Shown: positions 26,770-35,318 of the stretch, piece after piece | Numbering within the stretch: position 1 is the first letter of the stretch | Layout: every line of letters begins with the position of its first letter | Assembly: GCA_018110825.1 (NCBI GenBank) | Contig: JAGBCL010000117.1 | Span: forward strand, 1-64,000 | Reading direction: 5' to 3' | DNA: 64,000 bases | DNA from: Oscillospiraceae bacterium | Lineage (GTDB): Bacteria > Bacillota > Clostridia > Oscillospirales > Ruminococcaceae | Program-made: the position numbers and the translations under genes | The notes under the pieces: generated by a model | Seen by the model: only the letters and a program-made list of their open reading frames with translations | Database searches by the model: none | Told to the model about the DNA's origin: nothing

Positions 26770-27646
26770 ATATCTCTACCCGCCTTTGTGGGTAATAATT
26801 CTGCTTGTACTGATTTGCACAGCGGCTCTTGTTTATACCTTTATTGGCGGCTACGAAGCACACCCTGCCGCTTATTTTACTTATGTGCTGTCATTTTACG
26901 CTCTGACTGTTATTGTAATGAAGTGTATAAAAATAATACCTAAGCATTACCGTTCCGCAAAGGAAAAAGTTTATGCAAATCCTGTAGGCGAAAGACTTAT
27001 GACAGATATGAAATTCCGTACACACGTTTCCCTTTACAGCTCACTTGGAGTAAATCTTTTGTATGTTGCACTGAATGCCGTATCAGGATTTTTATATCAT
27101 ACAGCGTGGTTTTTCGTGCTTGCCTTTTACTATACGATTTTAGCAGTAATGCGTTTTCTGCTGGTACGCTTTGTAAACCGTGTTGGTATCGGCAATAACC
27201 GTTTTAAGGAACTCCACCGTTCACGTCTTTGCGGATATATTCTGCTGACGGTAAATCTTGCTCTGTCAGGTGCGGTGCTTATGATATTGTATCAGAACAA
27301 GGGTTATGAATATCACGGCATACTTATCTACGTTATGGCGGCGTACACATTCTATATTACAACAGTCGCAATCGTAAATCTTGTGAAATACAGAAAGCTT
27401 GGCAGTCCCGTGATGTCCATGACAAAAATTATCGGCATGGCTGCGGCACTTGTTTCAATGCTTTCGCTGGAAACGGCAATGTTTTCCGAATTCGGTAAGG
27501 ATATGTCAACTGAAAACAAGCAGATTTTTATTATGCTGACTGGTGCAGGCGTAAGCATAATTATTGTCGCAATGTCGGTTTACAGCATTGTTAAAAATTC
27601 AAAGGAAATAAAACAGATTATGGAGAACGATACCTATGGAGAATAA
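26738..27646 (+). CDS. Multi-pass membrane protein of the two-component operon (302 aa)
   Basis: Eight or so hydrophobic segments, no family recognised. It overlaps the kinase gene by about 30 nt and the next gene by 11 nt, so all four are one operon. The GTG at 26738 opens the frame, but a TTG at 26747 lies at a better distance from AAAAGGGG (26731-26738) and may be the true start. Probably the regulated or sensing partner of the kinase. Confidence 0.75.
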   Translation: MKPLEWKKLIKYLYPPLWVIILLVLICTAALVYTFIGGYEAHPAAYFTYVLSFYALTVIVMKCIKIIPKHYRSAKEKVYANPVGERLMTDMKFRTHVSLYSSLGVNLLYVALNAVSGFLYHTAWFFVLAFYYTILAVMRFLLVRFVNRVGIGNNRFKELHRSRLCGYILLTVNLALSGAVLMILYQNKGYEYHGILIYVMAAYTFYITTVAIVNLVKYRKLGSPVMSMTKIIGMAAALVSMLSLETAMFSEFGKDMSTENKQIFIMLTGAGVSIIIVAMSVYSIVKNSKEIKQIMENDTYGE

Positions 27647-27977
27647 GGAAACCTTCAGCTATACCTACTCTGCCAAAGAGCAGGAGGAAATAAAGAAAAT
27701 CCGTGAAAAATACGTACCGAAAGAAGCTGACAAAATGGAGCAGCTTCGCCGTCTTGATGAAAGCGTAACAAGAAAGGGCACGGTAATTTCACTTGTTGTC
27801 GGAATTATCGGTGCACTTATTCTCGGAACGGGAATGTCTATGTGTATGGTATGGACAGAGCTGTTCGTGTTGGGAATAATCGTGGGTATTGTCGGAATTG
27901 TAATGGTATCTGCCGCATATCCCCTTTACAGCTATGTAACAAAAAGGAGCGTGAAAAAATCGCTCCGGAAATCATAA
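27636..27977 (+). CDS. Small two-helix membrane protein, C-terminus frameshifted (113 aa)
   Basis: A charged N-terminus (YTYSAKEQEEIKKIREKYVP) is followed by two membrane helices (about 50-70 and 75-97). It is clearly related to the convergent gene at 28288-28662, with matching order of all segments. At the A-run 27941-27945 the frame leaves the homology and ends early. In the -1 frame the reading continues KKEREKIAPEIIRLTDELIK to a stop at 28001-28003, which matches the paralogue's end. So one A has been lost, or ribosomes shift at A-AAA-AGG. Confidence 0.75.
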   Translation: MENKETFSYTYSAKEQEEIKKIREKYVPKEADKMEQLRRLDESVTRKGTVISLVVGIIGALILGTGMSMCMVWTELFVLGIIVGIVGIVMVSAAYPLYSYVTKRSVKKSLRKS

Positions 27978-28007
27978 GGCTCACAGATGAGCTGATAAAG
28001 TAAAATT

Positions 28008-28043
28008 AAGGCAGTCCCATTTTGAACAGGACTGCCTTGATTT
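28008..28043. terminator. Terminator between convergent operons
   Basis: Stem AAGGCAGTCC/GGACTGCCTT (28008-28017/28029-28038), 11-nt loop, T-rich on both sides. Confidence 0.85.
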
Positions 28044-28273
28044 TATTTTCCTGCGTTTTTAGCATTTTCAGCCATACGTTTCTTTGCCTCTTCAACCGTT
28101 TCTCCCTCACGGGTAAAAAGCTTTTCAACAAATTTGTCGGATACTTTTTCAAATCCTTCGACAGCGCCCTTTTCGATTTTCTTATACCCGTCAACAACGC
28201 CTTTCTCAATCTTTTTGTAGCCGCCGACAACTGCACCTTCAATTTTTTCATTCATTTCAACAAGCTTTGACAT
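28043..28273 (-). CDS. Small repeat protein, amphipathic helix (76 aa)
   Basis: The middle is three imperfect 11-residue repeats of the form GYKKIEKGVVD, the third being GFEKVSDKFVE. Such 11-mers form amphipathic helices that lie on membranes or bind each other. ATG at 28273 has better spacing from AAGGAGA than the ATG at 28279. The gene follows the small membrane protein gene by 14 nt. Function unknown. Confidence 0.75.
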   Translation of the reverse strand: MSKLVEMNEKIEGAVVGGYKKIEKGVVDGYKKIEKGAVEGFEKVSDKFVEKLFTREGETVEEAKKRMAENAKNAGK

Positions 28274-28287
28274 AATCATTTCTCCTT

Positions 28288-28662
28288 TTATTTATTATTT
28301 TCAATTTCTTGGGTAAGCTTCAAAATCAGAGGACCAACCTCTGCACGCCTTTTATTAATTTTATTTTTATATATCGGATATGCCGCACCGCACATCACAA
28401 TACCAAGAATTCCGACAAAAATTCCAAGCACAAATAAATTTGTCCATACAAGGCAACAGCACATACCAAGCCCAAGGATAAGCGACCCCGGTATTCCTAT
28501 TGCAAGAGCACAGGCAATACCTTTGCTCTCGACACTGCTATCCAGCTTTTTTATCTGCTCAAGCTTTGACTCGGCAGACGTCTGAGGAGCGTATTTCTTT
28601 CTGATTTTTTCAATTTCCGCATTTTGGAGTGCTGAGTAAGTGTATTCAAATTTGTTTTCCAT
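28288..28662 (-). CDS. Small two-helix membrane protein (124 aa)
   Basis: Paralogue of the gene at 27636: N-terminal YTYSALQNAEIEKIRKKYAP, two membrane helices (about 50-70 and 77-97) including the shared VWTNLFVLGIFVGILGIVM, and a basic C-terminal helix RRAEVGPLILKLTQEIENNK. First gene of a two-gene minus-strand operon facing the two-component operon. GGAAGATAAAT precedes the ATG. Function unknown. Confidence 0.8.
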   Translation of the reverse strand: MENKFEYTYSALQNAEIEKIRKKYAPQTSAESKLEQIKKLDSSVESKGIACALAIGIPGSLILGLGMCCCLVWTNLFVLGIFVGILGIVMCGAAYPIYKNKINKRRAEVGPLILKLTQEIENNK

Positions 28663-28804
28663 ATTTATCTTCCTTTCTGTATCTTAATGTCTGTATTATA
28701 TAGCAGGTTTGTTTGAGATGTTTTTGCGAAATGTTTGAGAAATGTTAAATTCGGAAATATGTTCAAAAAGTTACTATATCGCTTAAATGATGAGTAAGAA
28801 TAGC

Positions 28805-28848
28805 AGCACCGCTATGCTGTTTAATCGCAGCATAGCGGTGCTTTTTTA
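28805..28848. terminator. Terminator of the MerR gene, repeated type B
   Basis: Perfect 15-bp stem (28805-28819/28828-28842), 8-nt loop, then TTTTTT. Near copy of the hairpin at 22972-23005. Confidence 0.85.
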
Positions 28849-29886
28849 CTCTCTTATAAAAACATAATAATCCGTATCCATTCCGCCCCAGCGGTAATCG
28901 CCGCTTTTCCATTCCATAATAAGATAATCTCTGCCGTCTGAATTGCGGATTTCATATGCACAAGCGGTACTGTTCCACTTTTTCAGCATATAGCCTTTAG
29001 TCCAGCAAATCATATCATTGCCGCTGATAATTTCATCGCTGTATTTTACGGTGCAGCTGCCATTCTCAAAAAATTCAGCTTCTTTAAAATAAAGTTGCTT
29101 ATCATTATTGACAACAGGCGAAAATTCATCTTTGGTAAGGATATAGTCAACTGTCTTCCACTTGCCTATAACCCGTTCATCATTTCTGAATGGCAGGTCG
29201 ATATTGTCCTTTCGTGCAATGCCGTCTTTGGTGTAACGCTTGTTGTCAAGCTGTTTAAGCACAACAGGGGTAAGCTTGCCTGACTTCATATAATCGTAGG
29301 ATTTGAACCGCACTACCATATACAAGCCGTCGGTATGCTCTTCAATAGTGTAGTCGTTGGCAAAGGTGTTGTAGCCATCATCATACAAAAGCTTGCCCTT
29401 TGTCCAGCCGTAACACCAGTAACGCTCTCCATTCGGCAGAAAATACAGCTCACGCTTTTTATCTCCTGCCTGCACGGCTTCATCGCTGACTATCTCCCAC
29501 TTGCCCACTACCCTTTCGTCATTTTCAAATGGCATATCAATGTTTTCGGTAATCGGCTCAAAACTATTCTCATCAAATTTTACTGCTGACATATTTTTCT
29601 TAACCTTTTCAAGATTATGCAGGGTCTGCTCAAGCTGTAGCTTCTTATTCCTGAAAAGCTCATCAATGTCACCGCATCCGTTCAGCATTTCTCTTATCTC
29701 GGCAAGACTAAAGCCTGCGTCTTTCAGTTCAGCAATACGGTAATACCGCTCTGTCTGCGTTTCGTCATAGTACCTGTATCCCGTAAATTTATCGGTAAAT
29801 ACAGGACAAAGCAAGCCTTCCCTGTCATAATGACGAAGTACGGAAATCCGTGTTCCCACAGCCTTTGCAAACTCTCCTATTTTCAT
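28846..29886 (-). CDS. MerR family regulator with duplicated C-terminal domain (346 aa)
   Basis: MerR winged helix (residues 1-70, TRISVLRHYDREGLL and GYRYYDETQTERYYRI) and dimer helix (about 75-110). The rest is two copies of a beta-rich module of about 110 residues: copy 1 begins NIDMPFENDERVVGKWEIV, copy 2 NIDLPFRNDERVIGKWKTV; each has a W(T)KG...L turn and ends near (V/M)EWKSGDY or RFKSYDY. The module is seen in other Firmicutes regulators and secreted proteins and may bind a small ligand. The promoter has the MerR-type 19-bp spacer. Confidence 0.88.
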   Translation of the reverse strand: MKIGEFAKAVGTRISVLRHYDREGLLCPVFTDKFTGYRYYDETQTERYYRIAELKDAGFSLAEIREMLNGCGDIDELFRNKKLQLEQTLHNLEKVKKNMSAVKFDENSFEPITENIDMPFENDERVVGKWEIVSDEAVQAGDKKRELYFLPNGERYWCYGWTKGKLLYDDGYNTFANDYTIEEHTDGLYMVVRFKSYDYMKSGKLTPVVLKQLDNKRYTKDGIARKDNIDLPFRNDERVIGKWKTVDYILTKDEFSPVVNNDKQLYFKEAEFFENGSCTVKYSDEIISGNDMICWTKGYMLKKWNSTACAYEIRNSDGRDYLIMEWKSGDYRWGGMDTDYYVFIRE

Positions 29887-29918
29887 AATCCTTTTCCTTT
29901 CATCTGAATTTAAGGTAC

Positions 29919-29960
29919 CTTATGCATATATTATAAGGCTTATGCATAGGTGAGAGTCAA
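29919..29960 (-). promoter_or_regulatory. MerR-type promoter with 19-bp spacer and direct repeats
   Basis: Minus-strand TTGACT (29955-29960) and TATAAT (29930-29935) are 19 bp apart. CTTATGCATA occurs twice (29919-29928 and 29939-29948), 20 bp apart, i.e. about two helical turns. Likely site of the MerR protein encoded just downstream. Confidence 0.75.
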
Positions 29961-29979
29961 AAGGTATGGAAAATTTTTG

Positions 29980-30231
29980 GGTAACCAAACAGTAACCATC
30001 AGCACTCATATAATTATTGACTTTAAAGTAAATTACTTTTAATTCACTTTATAATTCTGTATGTAAGCTTTAAGTATATAGTTTTTTGAAAAAAATGTTC
30101 TTAGATAAATCAGTACAAAAATTAACAGTCATATTTCAGAATCTAAAAGGGATATGACATAAGTTACGGAAATGTGACAATCGGACAATATTTTTATTTA
30201 TGGTTACCGTAGTAACCAAATAGTAACCAAA
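29980..30231. repeat. Gene-free stretch with two arm-site-like doublets
   Basis: No gene is visible between 29887 and 30576. GTAACCAAACA-GTAACC lies at 29981-29997 and GTAACCAAATA-GTAACCAAAG at 30212-30231, each an 11-bp tandem doublet. The sequence between is AT-rich with no open frame of note. They look like integrase arm sites of an element that has been deleted. A related doublet is at 39413-39428. Confidence 0.45.
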
Positions 30232-30263
30232 GTGGTATTTCGACAAATTTCACACAAAAAGAA

Positions 30264-30298
30264 AAAGTCCGTAGATGACATATCTACGGACTTTGAGT
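30264..30298. terminator. Terminator beside the tRNA-Trp fragment
   Basis: Perfect 13-bp stem (30264-30276/30282-30294), 5-nt loop. On the minus strand it lies after the tRNA-Trp 3' end and ends in a T-run, as for a tRNA terminator. Confidence 0.75.
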
Positions 30299-30318
30299 TG
30301 ACGACTTGTCGTAAATTT

Positions 30319-30363
30319 TGGCAGGGGCAGTAAAATTCGAACTCACGACACGCGGTTTTGGAG
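30319..30363 (-). repeat. att site: 3' half of a tRNA-Trp gene, copy 1
   Basis: Read on the minus strand this is the end of a tRNA: anticodon loop CTCCAAA (anticodon CCA, Trp), half stem ACCGC, T-arm around TTCGAAT, acceptor TGCCCCT, discriminator G and CCA. The 5' half is absent, so it is an attachment-site scar and no working tRNA. One mismatch in 45 bp from the copy at 35319-35363. Confidence 0.85.
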
Positions 30364-30481
30364 GCATTAACCTCATTAAAAGTGATTTTTTGTCAACTCA
30401 AGCAAATGGCGATATTGCGTGGTTTGAGCCAATCTTACTTTTTGTGTTTTAAAGTCATTTTTAGCTGTTTTTTGTGTACTT

Positions 30482-30530
30482 GGTGCACAAATAGTACACA
30501 AATTCATCCATCTCACGACTCGCGATTTTC
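30482..30530. repeat. Arm-site-like doublet and degenerate att trace
   Basis: GGTGCACAAAT-AGTACACAAAT (30482-30503) is an 11-bp doublet 118 bp inside copy 1 of the tRNA repeat. Its unit matches the doublet at 35231-35252 near the other end. CTCACGACTCGCGATTTT (30512-30529) resembles the centre of the att repeat with two mismatches. Confidence 0.5.
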
Positions 30531-30576
30531 ATAGCATTAAATCATTCCTATAAAATTTTTTATATGTCATAATTCA

Positions 30577-30906
30577 TTATGAACATATTAATGTTAGAGG
30601 AATATCTGATGTATCACTTAAGTATCCTTCTGAACAACAAAGTATTCTATCCATTTCTGGAGTTATTTTTGTACTATCAACACCAGGTTGAACAATAAAT
30701 ATTTTAAATTTTGTAGGATAAAATCTCAGTTTGTTAATTATTCGCTTAATTATTAGTTTATCGCCAACTTCAAAACGTGATGATTTTGGATTTTTTCTAT
30801 TTCTTAGAACATCACGCTTTAATAATTGATTAAGCATATTAGTAACGTTTTTAGTCCATCTAATTGACTTTTCAGCCTGACCACATACCTCATATAAATC
30901 ATTCAC
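30577..30906 (-). CDS. Split-off C-terminal part of the DEAH helicase (109 aa)
   Basis: The frame opens at a GTG that overlaps the helicase stop (GTGA). The sequence (NDLYEVCGQAEKSIRWTKNV, then a FKIFIVQPG strand) reads as the direct continuation of the helicase C-terminus HCKYSHEKNLEAE, one base out of frame. Relatives known to me carry both parts in one chain. Either a single G was lost (GAGGTGAAT to GAGTGAAT) or the two pieces are made by coupled translation. Confidence 0.65.
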   Translation of the reverse strand: MNDLYEVCGQAEKSIRWTKNVTNMLNQLLKRDVLRNRKNPKSSRFEVGDKLIIKRIINKLRFYPTKFKIFIVQPGVDSTKITPEMDRILCCSEGYLSDTSDIPLTLICS

Positions 30907-33572
30907 TCTGCTTCCAGGTTTTTTTCGTGAGAATATTTACAATGGTATAATTCAAAAATAATTTCTTTGTTCTCGTCATCTTCTATGACAGCCACAACAT
31001 CAGCAACTTCTCCTGAACCATCATCATCAAAAATCACATTGTACTTTTGAGTCTTTTTTAACTCTGCGATTGTTCTGTATTGTATACTATTGGGATTTTT
31101 TTCTTCACGTTGCGATTCAACAGTAATATCAATATTTTCCCAATCCCATACTATTTTCTTTGATTCTGGAAAAGCTACTGAATAATCTTTTTTGCTTTTC
31201 ACCAATATATTACCCTCCATTGATGAACCATCAACAAACCAAATGGTAGGAGGATACTCTTGTAAAAACTCTTTAAGTGTTCCTAAATGTTTATTTCTAT
31301 AATAAACATTTAATTCTGAACCGCTTTTATGCTCAAAATTATAATTGCCTTTAGTTACTCTAAGAACAAGCTCTTCACCGATTTCATCATCTCCAACATA
31401 AAAACTTATATCATCATTTTCATTAGGGTTTGTTAATTTAATTTCCACACATAGTGAATTTATTTCGCTATGTGATGTTTTAAATAAAAACGAATCGTTC
31501 CAATCCATTTCAATTTCTTGAGGCAAATCAATACGATAAGGCATTACATTAGGTCTTTCATCAGCTTCTTCTGGAATAAGAACTCCATTTAGAATGTCTG
31601 CCGTATTTATACTTGGATCCAATATTTTTTCAGCTTGATTATCACACCAATTTTTCCAATAATTAATGGTTTCAACCCATCTTGCCCAAATAGTTCCTTT
31701 ATAAGAACAACCTATACTAACATTTTCCCCGTGTTCGTATCCAAGCCCAAATATATTTGATTTTGTGGAACTTTCTTTGTTTGCACCTGTTATACCTTCA
31801 GCTATATCAACACCTGCAAACATACGATATCTAATACGATGATTTGAAATCACAGTTTTTAATCCTACTGCAGATAACATTAATCTATTAATACCATAAA
31901 GACATTTAAATACCTTTTCACCAGAAATGCGTTTTGCATCTTCAAAAACAGCTGTTGCAAATCTATCAGCTGTTCCTTTCTCTGTAGTATTTATAAAAAA
32001 CACTTTCTTTTGTTCATTCCAATAAAGAATATGTAGATTCCAATTTTTATTGTATATATCACGGCAAGAAGTCCAATCAACATTATCAGTATTCATTTCA
32101 GTAACTATTAACATCTTTTCTTGCTCATTTATATAGTAATTGGAATTCTCCTCATTAAAAACCTTATTCCATCTTTTCCAATTCCATTCCTTTTTTTCAG
32201 TAGTATACATAAACATGCTTACTTTAGGCTTAATTTGGTTTAATGGAATTATCTCTGTTCCTGTAAATCCATCACAAAGTTTTTGTAATTCAACTTCACG
32301 ACCTATCTTTTCTTCCGAAGATGATTTGAGTATTTTATTCCAATCTGCATCTTGTGAATATAATTCACTTAACGATTCCTGAATATCTTCATCAACAACA
32401 TTTGCAACAACAGAAGCTTCACCCAAACCATCTTGTGCTCTTGCAAAACGCCCTATAAATTGCATAGTTATTGGCAAAGATTTATACTTATCATGAATAG
32501 CACATATTTTTAATTGTGGTATATCTATTCCCTCGCTAAACATATCTACACATACTATTATTTTAGATTTACCATTTTTTACATCATCGAGTTTCTTTTT
32601 GTTTTCTGTTGCTGAATTTCCACTTATTATAAGCACAGGACAATAATCAGAAAAATACTTATTATACACATTATCAAATAAATATCTGGCTCTCTTTTGT
32701 GTTGCTGATCTAACAAGCAGTAGATGGGGACAGTTTTCTGATATATCTTTTTTTAGGAGTTCAACTGCTTTTAACGCAACTGAATAATCCTTTTTCTCCT
32801 CATCAAATTCATAAATGGGGTAAAAATTAATTGGTTTAAAATATCCTTGACTTTGAGCAAGTGATAGTGGAAAGTTATAAATAATATTTCCATCAATTTT
32901 TTTACCATCATTTCTAAATGGAGTAGCAGTAAATTGTAAACATCTTACCGATTGAAATGATTTTTTCACCTTATCCCATGACTCTGCAGGAACATGATGT
33001 GCTTCATCAATTATTAATGTATCACATGAAGATGATAATAAATTAATATACTCATTAGTAAAATTTCTTGAGATAAGCAAAGACATTGTAGTTACTATTA
33101 CATTACTTTTATAAATTAAATCTTGGAGTTCCGCTGCACTTTTAGGTGATGAACTTAAACATCCTATAACAGGATTTTCATGTTTGTCACTTATTGAACC
33201 TATTTCACGCAGTTTCCCAAGGTTTGTAAATCTTTCAACAGTTTGTTTGCGCAATAGGCTACTCGGCACAATGATGCATGTTTTTTTACACTTTTCTGAT
33301 ACAACAGTTGCTATCATTACCTCTGTTTTACCTGTTCCGGTAGGCATAACAATTGTAACTGTAGAATTTAAAACTGTCCAGTGTGATTTAATTGCATAGA
33401 TTGCACCTAATTGTGCAGAACGAAATCCTTGCGATTCATTTGTAGCTTCAGGATAATTAAAAGAATGTTTTCTCCAGGAATTAAGAATATCATCGGTACT
33501 TTTTATTGTATCTCCATTAGTGGCAAATTGTATATAATTTTTTTCTCCTATTTTTTTCTTAATTGGTTTCAT
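30903..33572 (-). CDS. DEAD/DEAH-box helicase, putative defence enzyme (889 aa)
   Basis: Superfamily 2 motor: Walker A MPTGTGKT (about 76-83), DEAH (189-192), FTATPFR (motif III), GRFARAQ (motif VI). Residues 430-700 are an unassigned middle domain. Near the end, a D-rich FDDDGSGEVADVVAV strand followed by ELYHCKYS resembles the D...ExK core of PD-(D/E)XK nucleases, so a helicase-nuclease role against foreign DNA is plausible (inference). AT-rich compared with the chromosomal genes. ATG at 33572 has no close ribosome site; AAGGAGGG lies about 40 nt upstream, directly followed by ATG GTT TAG, a two-codon frame. Lies in the tRNA-Trp-bounded island with the AlbA_2 gene upstream. Confidence 0.75.
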   Translation of the reverse strand: MKPIKKKIGEKNYIQFATNGDTIKSTDDILNSWRKHSFNYPEATNESQGFRSAQLGAIYAIKSHWTVLNSTVTIVMPTGTGKTEVMIATVVSEKCKKTCIIVPSSLLRKQTVERFTNLGKLREIGSISDKHENPVIGCLSSSPKSAAELQDLIYKSNVIVTTMSLLISRNFTNEYINLLSSSCDTLIIDEAHHVPAESWDKVKKSFQSVRCLQFTATPFRNDGKKIDGNIIYNFPLSLAQSQGYFKPINFYPIYEFDEEKKDYSVALKAVELLKKDISENCPHLLLVRSATQKRARYLFDNVYNKYFSDYCPVLIISGNSATENKKKLDDVKNGKSKIIVCVDMFSEGIDIPQLKICAIHDKYKSLPITMQFIGRFARAQDGLGEASVVANVVDEDIQESLSELYSQDADWNKILKSSSEEKIGREVELQKLCDGFTGTEIIPLNQIKPKVSMFMYTTEKKEWNWKRWNKVFNEENSNYYINEQEKMLIVTEMNTDNVDWTSCRDIYNKNWNLHILYWNEQKKVFFINTTEKGTADRFATAVFEDAKRISGEKVFKCLYGINRLMLSAVGLKTVISNHRIRYRMFAGVDIAEGITGANKESSTKSNIFGLGYEHGENVSIGCSYKGTIWARWVETINYWKNWCDNQAEKILDPSINTADILNGVLIPEEADERPNVMPYRIDLPQEIEMDWNDSFLFKTSHSEINSLCVEIKLTNPNENDDISFYVGDDEIGEELVLRVTKGNYNFEHKSGSELNVYYRNKHLGTLKEFLQEYPPTIWFVDGSSMEGNILVKSKKDYSVAFPESKKIVWDWENIDITVESQREEKNPNSIQYRTIAELKKTQKYNVIFDDDGSGEVADVVAVIEDDENKEIIFELYHCKYSHEKNLEAE

Positions 33573-33707
33573 AATGTAAGCTTGTATGATATAGTAAACC
33601 TAAACCATACCCTCCTTTTCTGAATTAATAAATAATACTAGCTATGCAACACGAATACAATACTAAAAATAATGATATATTTCCAAAACAAGACACTTAT
33701 TATAGAA

Positions 33708-35006
33708 CTATCTGCCAAGTGTATACTGCGTTATTCCTCCGTTACCCACTTTAACAAGCAATCCCTTTTTCACCAACTCATTAAGCGTAGTAATTGCAGT
33801 TGTCTGCGAACATCCCGTCAATTTCTGAACAACAGGTCGGGTAATACTTTCATGGCTGTCCATATACTCCATTATCTGCTTTTCTCTTGCGGAAAGCGTT
33901 ATTGATTTTTTATTGTCAGCCTTATGAAAATTAAGATTTGGAAGCGTAATCTTAAACGCATTATCAGTTATTTCAATCGTAGGCTCAACACCCTTATCAG
34001 CATAACATTCCTTTATTTTAGGCATACCTGTGCCGTAAGCTTCAATCAGGTGCAGCCTGTAAAAAACATCTGCAAGATTGCGGTTTCTTAAAATAGACAG
34101 CCCAAGCATTATATCATTTTTAGTAATTTCCTTAACAAGTCCGCCTATTGTGATAATTTCAAGCCTGTCATCATATACGCTTATCAGCGTGCTTGCAGAA
34201 AAGCTGTATTCACGATGAACTATCGCATTAAGCAACGCTTCACGGATAGCTTCCATAGGGTAATCGTAACGGTCTATTCTCTCCAGTCCCACATAATCAG
34301 CCTGAACGTGATTAAACATCTGAATTGCACCATAAGCTTCGTCAAGCTGTTTGAACAAAGAGCCTTCAAATTCTTTTCTGTCCTTAAAAACTGTTCTGTT
34401 TGCACCTTCAAATGCTGCAAATTTTATGGTGTGTACGCACTGGTCTGATAAAAGCTGTCCAAGATTGGAAAAAGTTCCATCATCGGATATAATTCCTAAA
34501 GTACGCTTCTGCTCATCTGCAAACGCTACTTTTCTGTCCTTGAAATATTTTTCTGCATATTCAAATGTAAGCTGCTGATTCAATGAACGGGCAGTTTCAT
34601 AGTTATCCCCCGCAGCTTCCTTTATCATTTTAAGTATTTCTGCCTCTGAAGCAGGAACAGTGCTTGCACCTCTGCGTACAAATACTCCCTCAGGACGCAA
34701 ACCTTTTGAGCCGATGTAATACGGATACCCTGTTCCGTGCTGAACTTCAATTCTTACAATCTGCTTGTCATCTCTTGTTTCAACATTTACCGATGTGAAC
34801 ATAGAAACATCCGGTCTGATCGAATCACGGATTGAATTTACCACACGAAGCTGACAATCATCAATATCGTCAACACCGCATACTGTACCATCATCTTCTA
34901 TTCCGATATACAGACTTCCACCATCACAATTAGCAAATGCAATTATCGTTTTCTTGATATCATCAATATATTCACGCTTGAATTCTGTTGTATTATTCTC
35001 AATCAT
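33708..35006 (-). CDS. AlbA_2 (Schlafen-like) domain ATP-binding regulator (432 aa)
   Basis: N-terminal AlbA_2 domain (about 1-120) with TEFKREYIDDIKKTIIAFAN, GGSLYIGIEDDG and a PEGVFVRRGAST block. The middle (about 180-340) has the HATPase-like region of RecG-related regulators with ALLNAIVHREYS and GTGMPKI. A winged helix closes the protein (about 360-430, VQKLTGCSQTTAITTLNELVKKGLL). Many such proteins act as DNA-binding regulators. Its promoter is covered by a perfect 13-bp inverted repeat. It precedes the helicase on the same strand in the tRNA-Trp island. Confidence 0.85.
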   Translation of the reverse strand: MIENNTTEFKREYIDDIKKTIIAFANCDGGSLYIGIEDDGTVCGVDDIDDCQLRVVNSIRDSIRPDVSMFTSVNVETRDDKQIVRIEVQHGTGYPYYIGSKGLRPEGVFVRRGASTVPASEAEILKMIKEAAGDNYETARSLNQQLTFEYAEKYFKDRKVAFADEQKRTLGIISDDGTFSNLGQLLSDQCVHTIKFAAFEGANRTVFKDRKEFEGSLFKQLDEAYGAIQMFNHVQADYVGLERIDRYDYPMEAIREALLNAIVHREYSFSASTLISVYDDRLEIITIGGLVKEITKNDIMLGLSILRNRNLADVFYRLHLIEAYGTGMPKIKECYADKGVEPTIEITDNAFKITLPNLNFHKADNKKSITLSAREKQIMEYMDSHESITRPVVQKLTGCSQTTAITTLNELVKKGLLVKVGNGGITQYTLGR

Positions 35007-35033
35007 ATTAGTTCTCCTTACAATTATCTAACA

Positions 35034-35083
35034 ATCTAACAGTTATCTAACAATATTATAACTGTTAGATCGTCAGATGTCAA
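35034..35083 (-). promoter_or_regulatory. Promoter and operator of the AlbA_2 gene
   Basis: Minus-strand TTGACA (35078-35083), 17-bp spacer, TATAAT (35055-35060): full consensus. A perfect 13-bp inverted repeat (ATCTAACAGTTAT, 35034-35046, and its complement at 35058-35070) covers the -10 box and start; further TCTAACA units lie at 35027-35033 and 35046-35052. Tight autorepression by the winged-helix protein is likely. Confidence 0.8.
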
Positions 35084-35230
35084 GGCTTTTTGTTATTATT
35101 GACCGTGCTGTGAAAAATATATTGGATTTTTGAAATACAATATAATCTAATAAAGAAAAATTTATACTCATGAGATACAACTGGCGATTATATAAAATAA
35201 TTTGCTGGACAAAATATGTGAAAATAAAAA

Positions 35231-35252
35231 AGGTGCACAAAAGGTGCACAAG
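35231..35252. repeat. Arm-site-like doublet near the right island end
   Basis: AGGTGCACAAA-AGGTGCACAAG, an 11-bp tandem doublet 67 bp inside copy 2 of the tRNA repeat; shares its unit with the doublet at 30482-30503 at the other end. Confidence 0.6.
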
Positions 35253-35282
35253 AACAAAAAAATCTATTTTTCGGAAAAATTA

Positions 35283-35316
35283 AAAAGCTCGCAAACGACG
35301 TAGTTGCAAGCTTTTT
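35283..35316. terminator. Terminator beside tRNA-Trp copy 2
   Basis: Imperfect stem around AAAAAGCTCGCAA/TTGCAAGCTTTTT, directly next to the tRNA 3' end on the minus strand. Confidence 0.6.
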
Positions 35317-35318
35317 AA

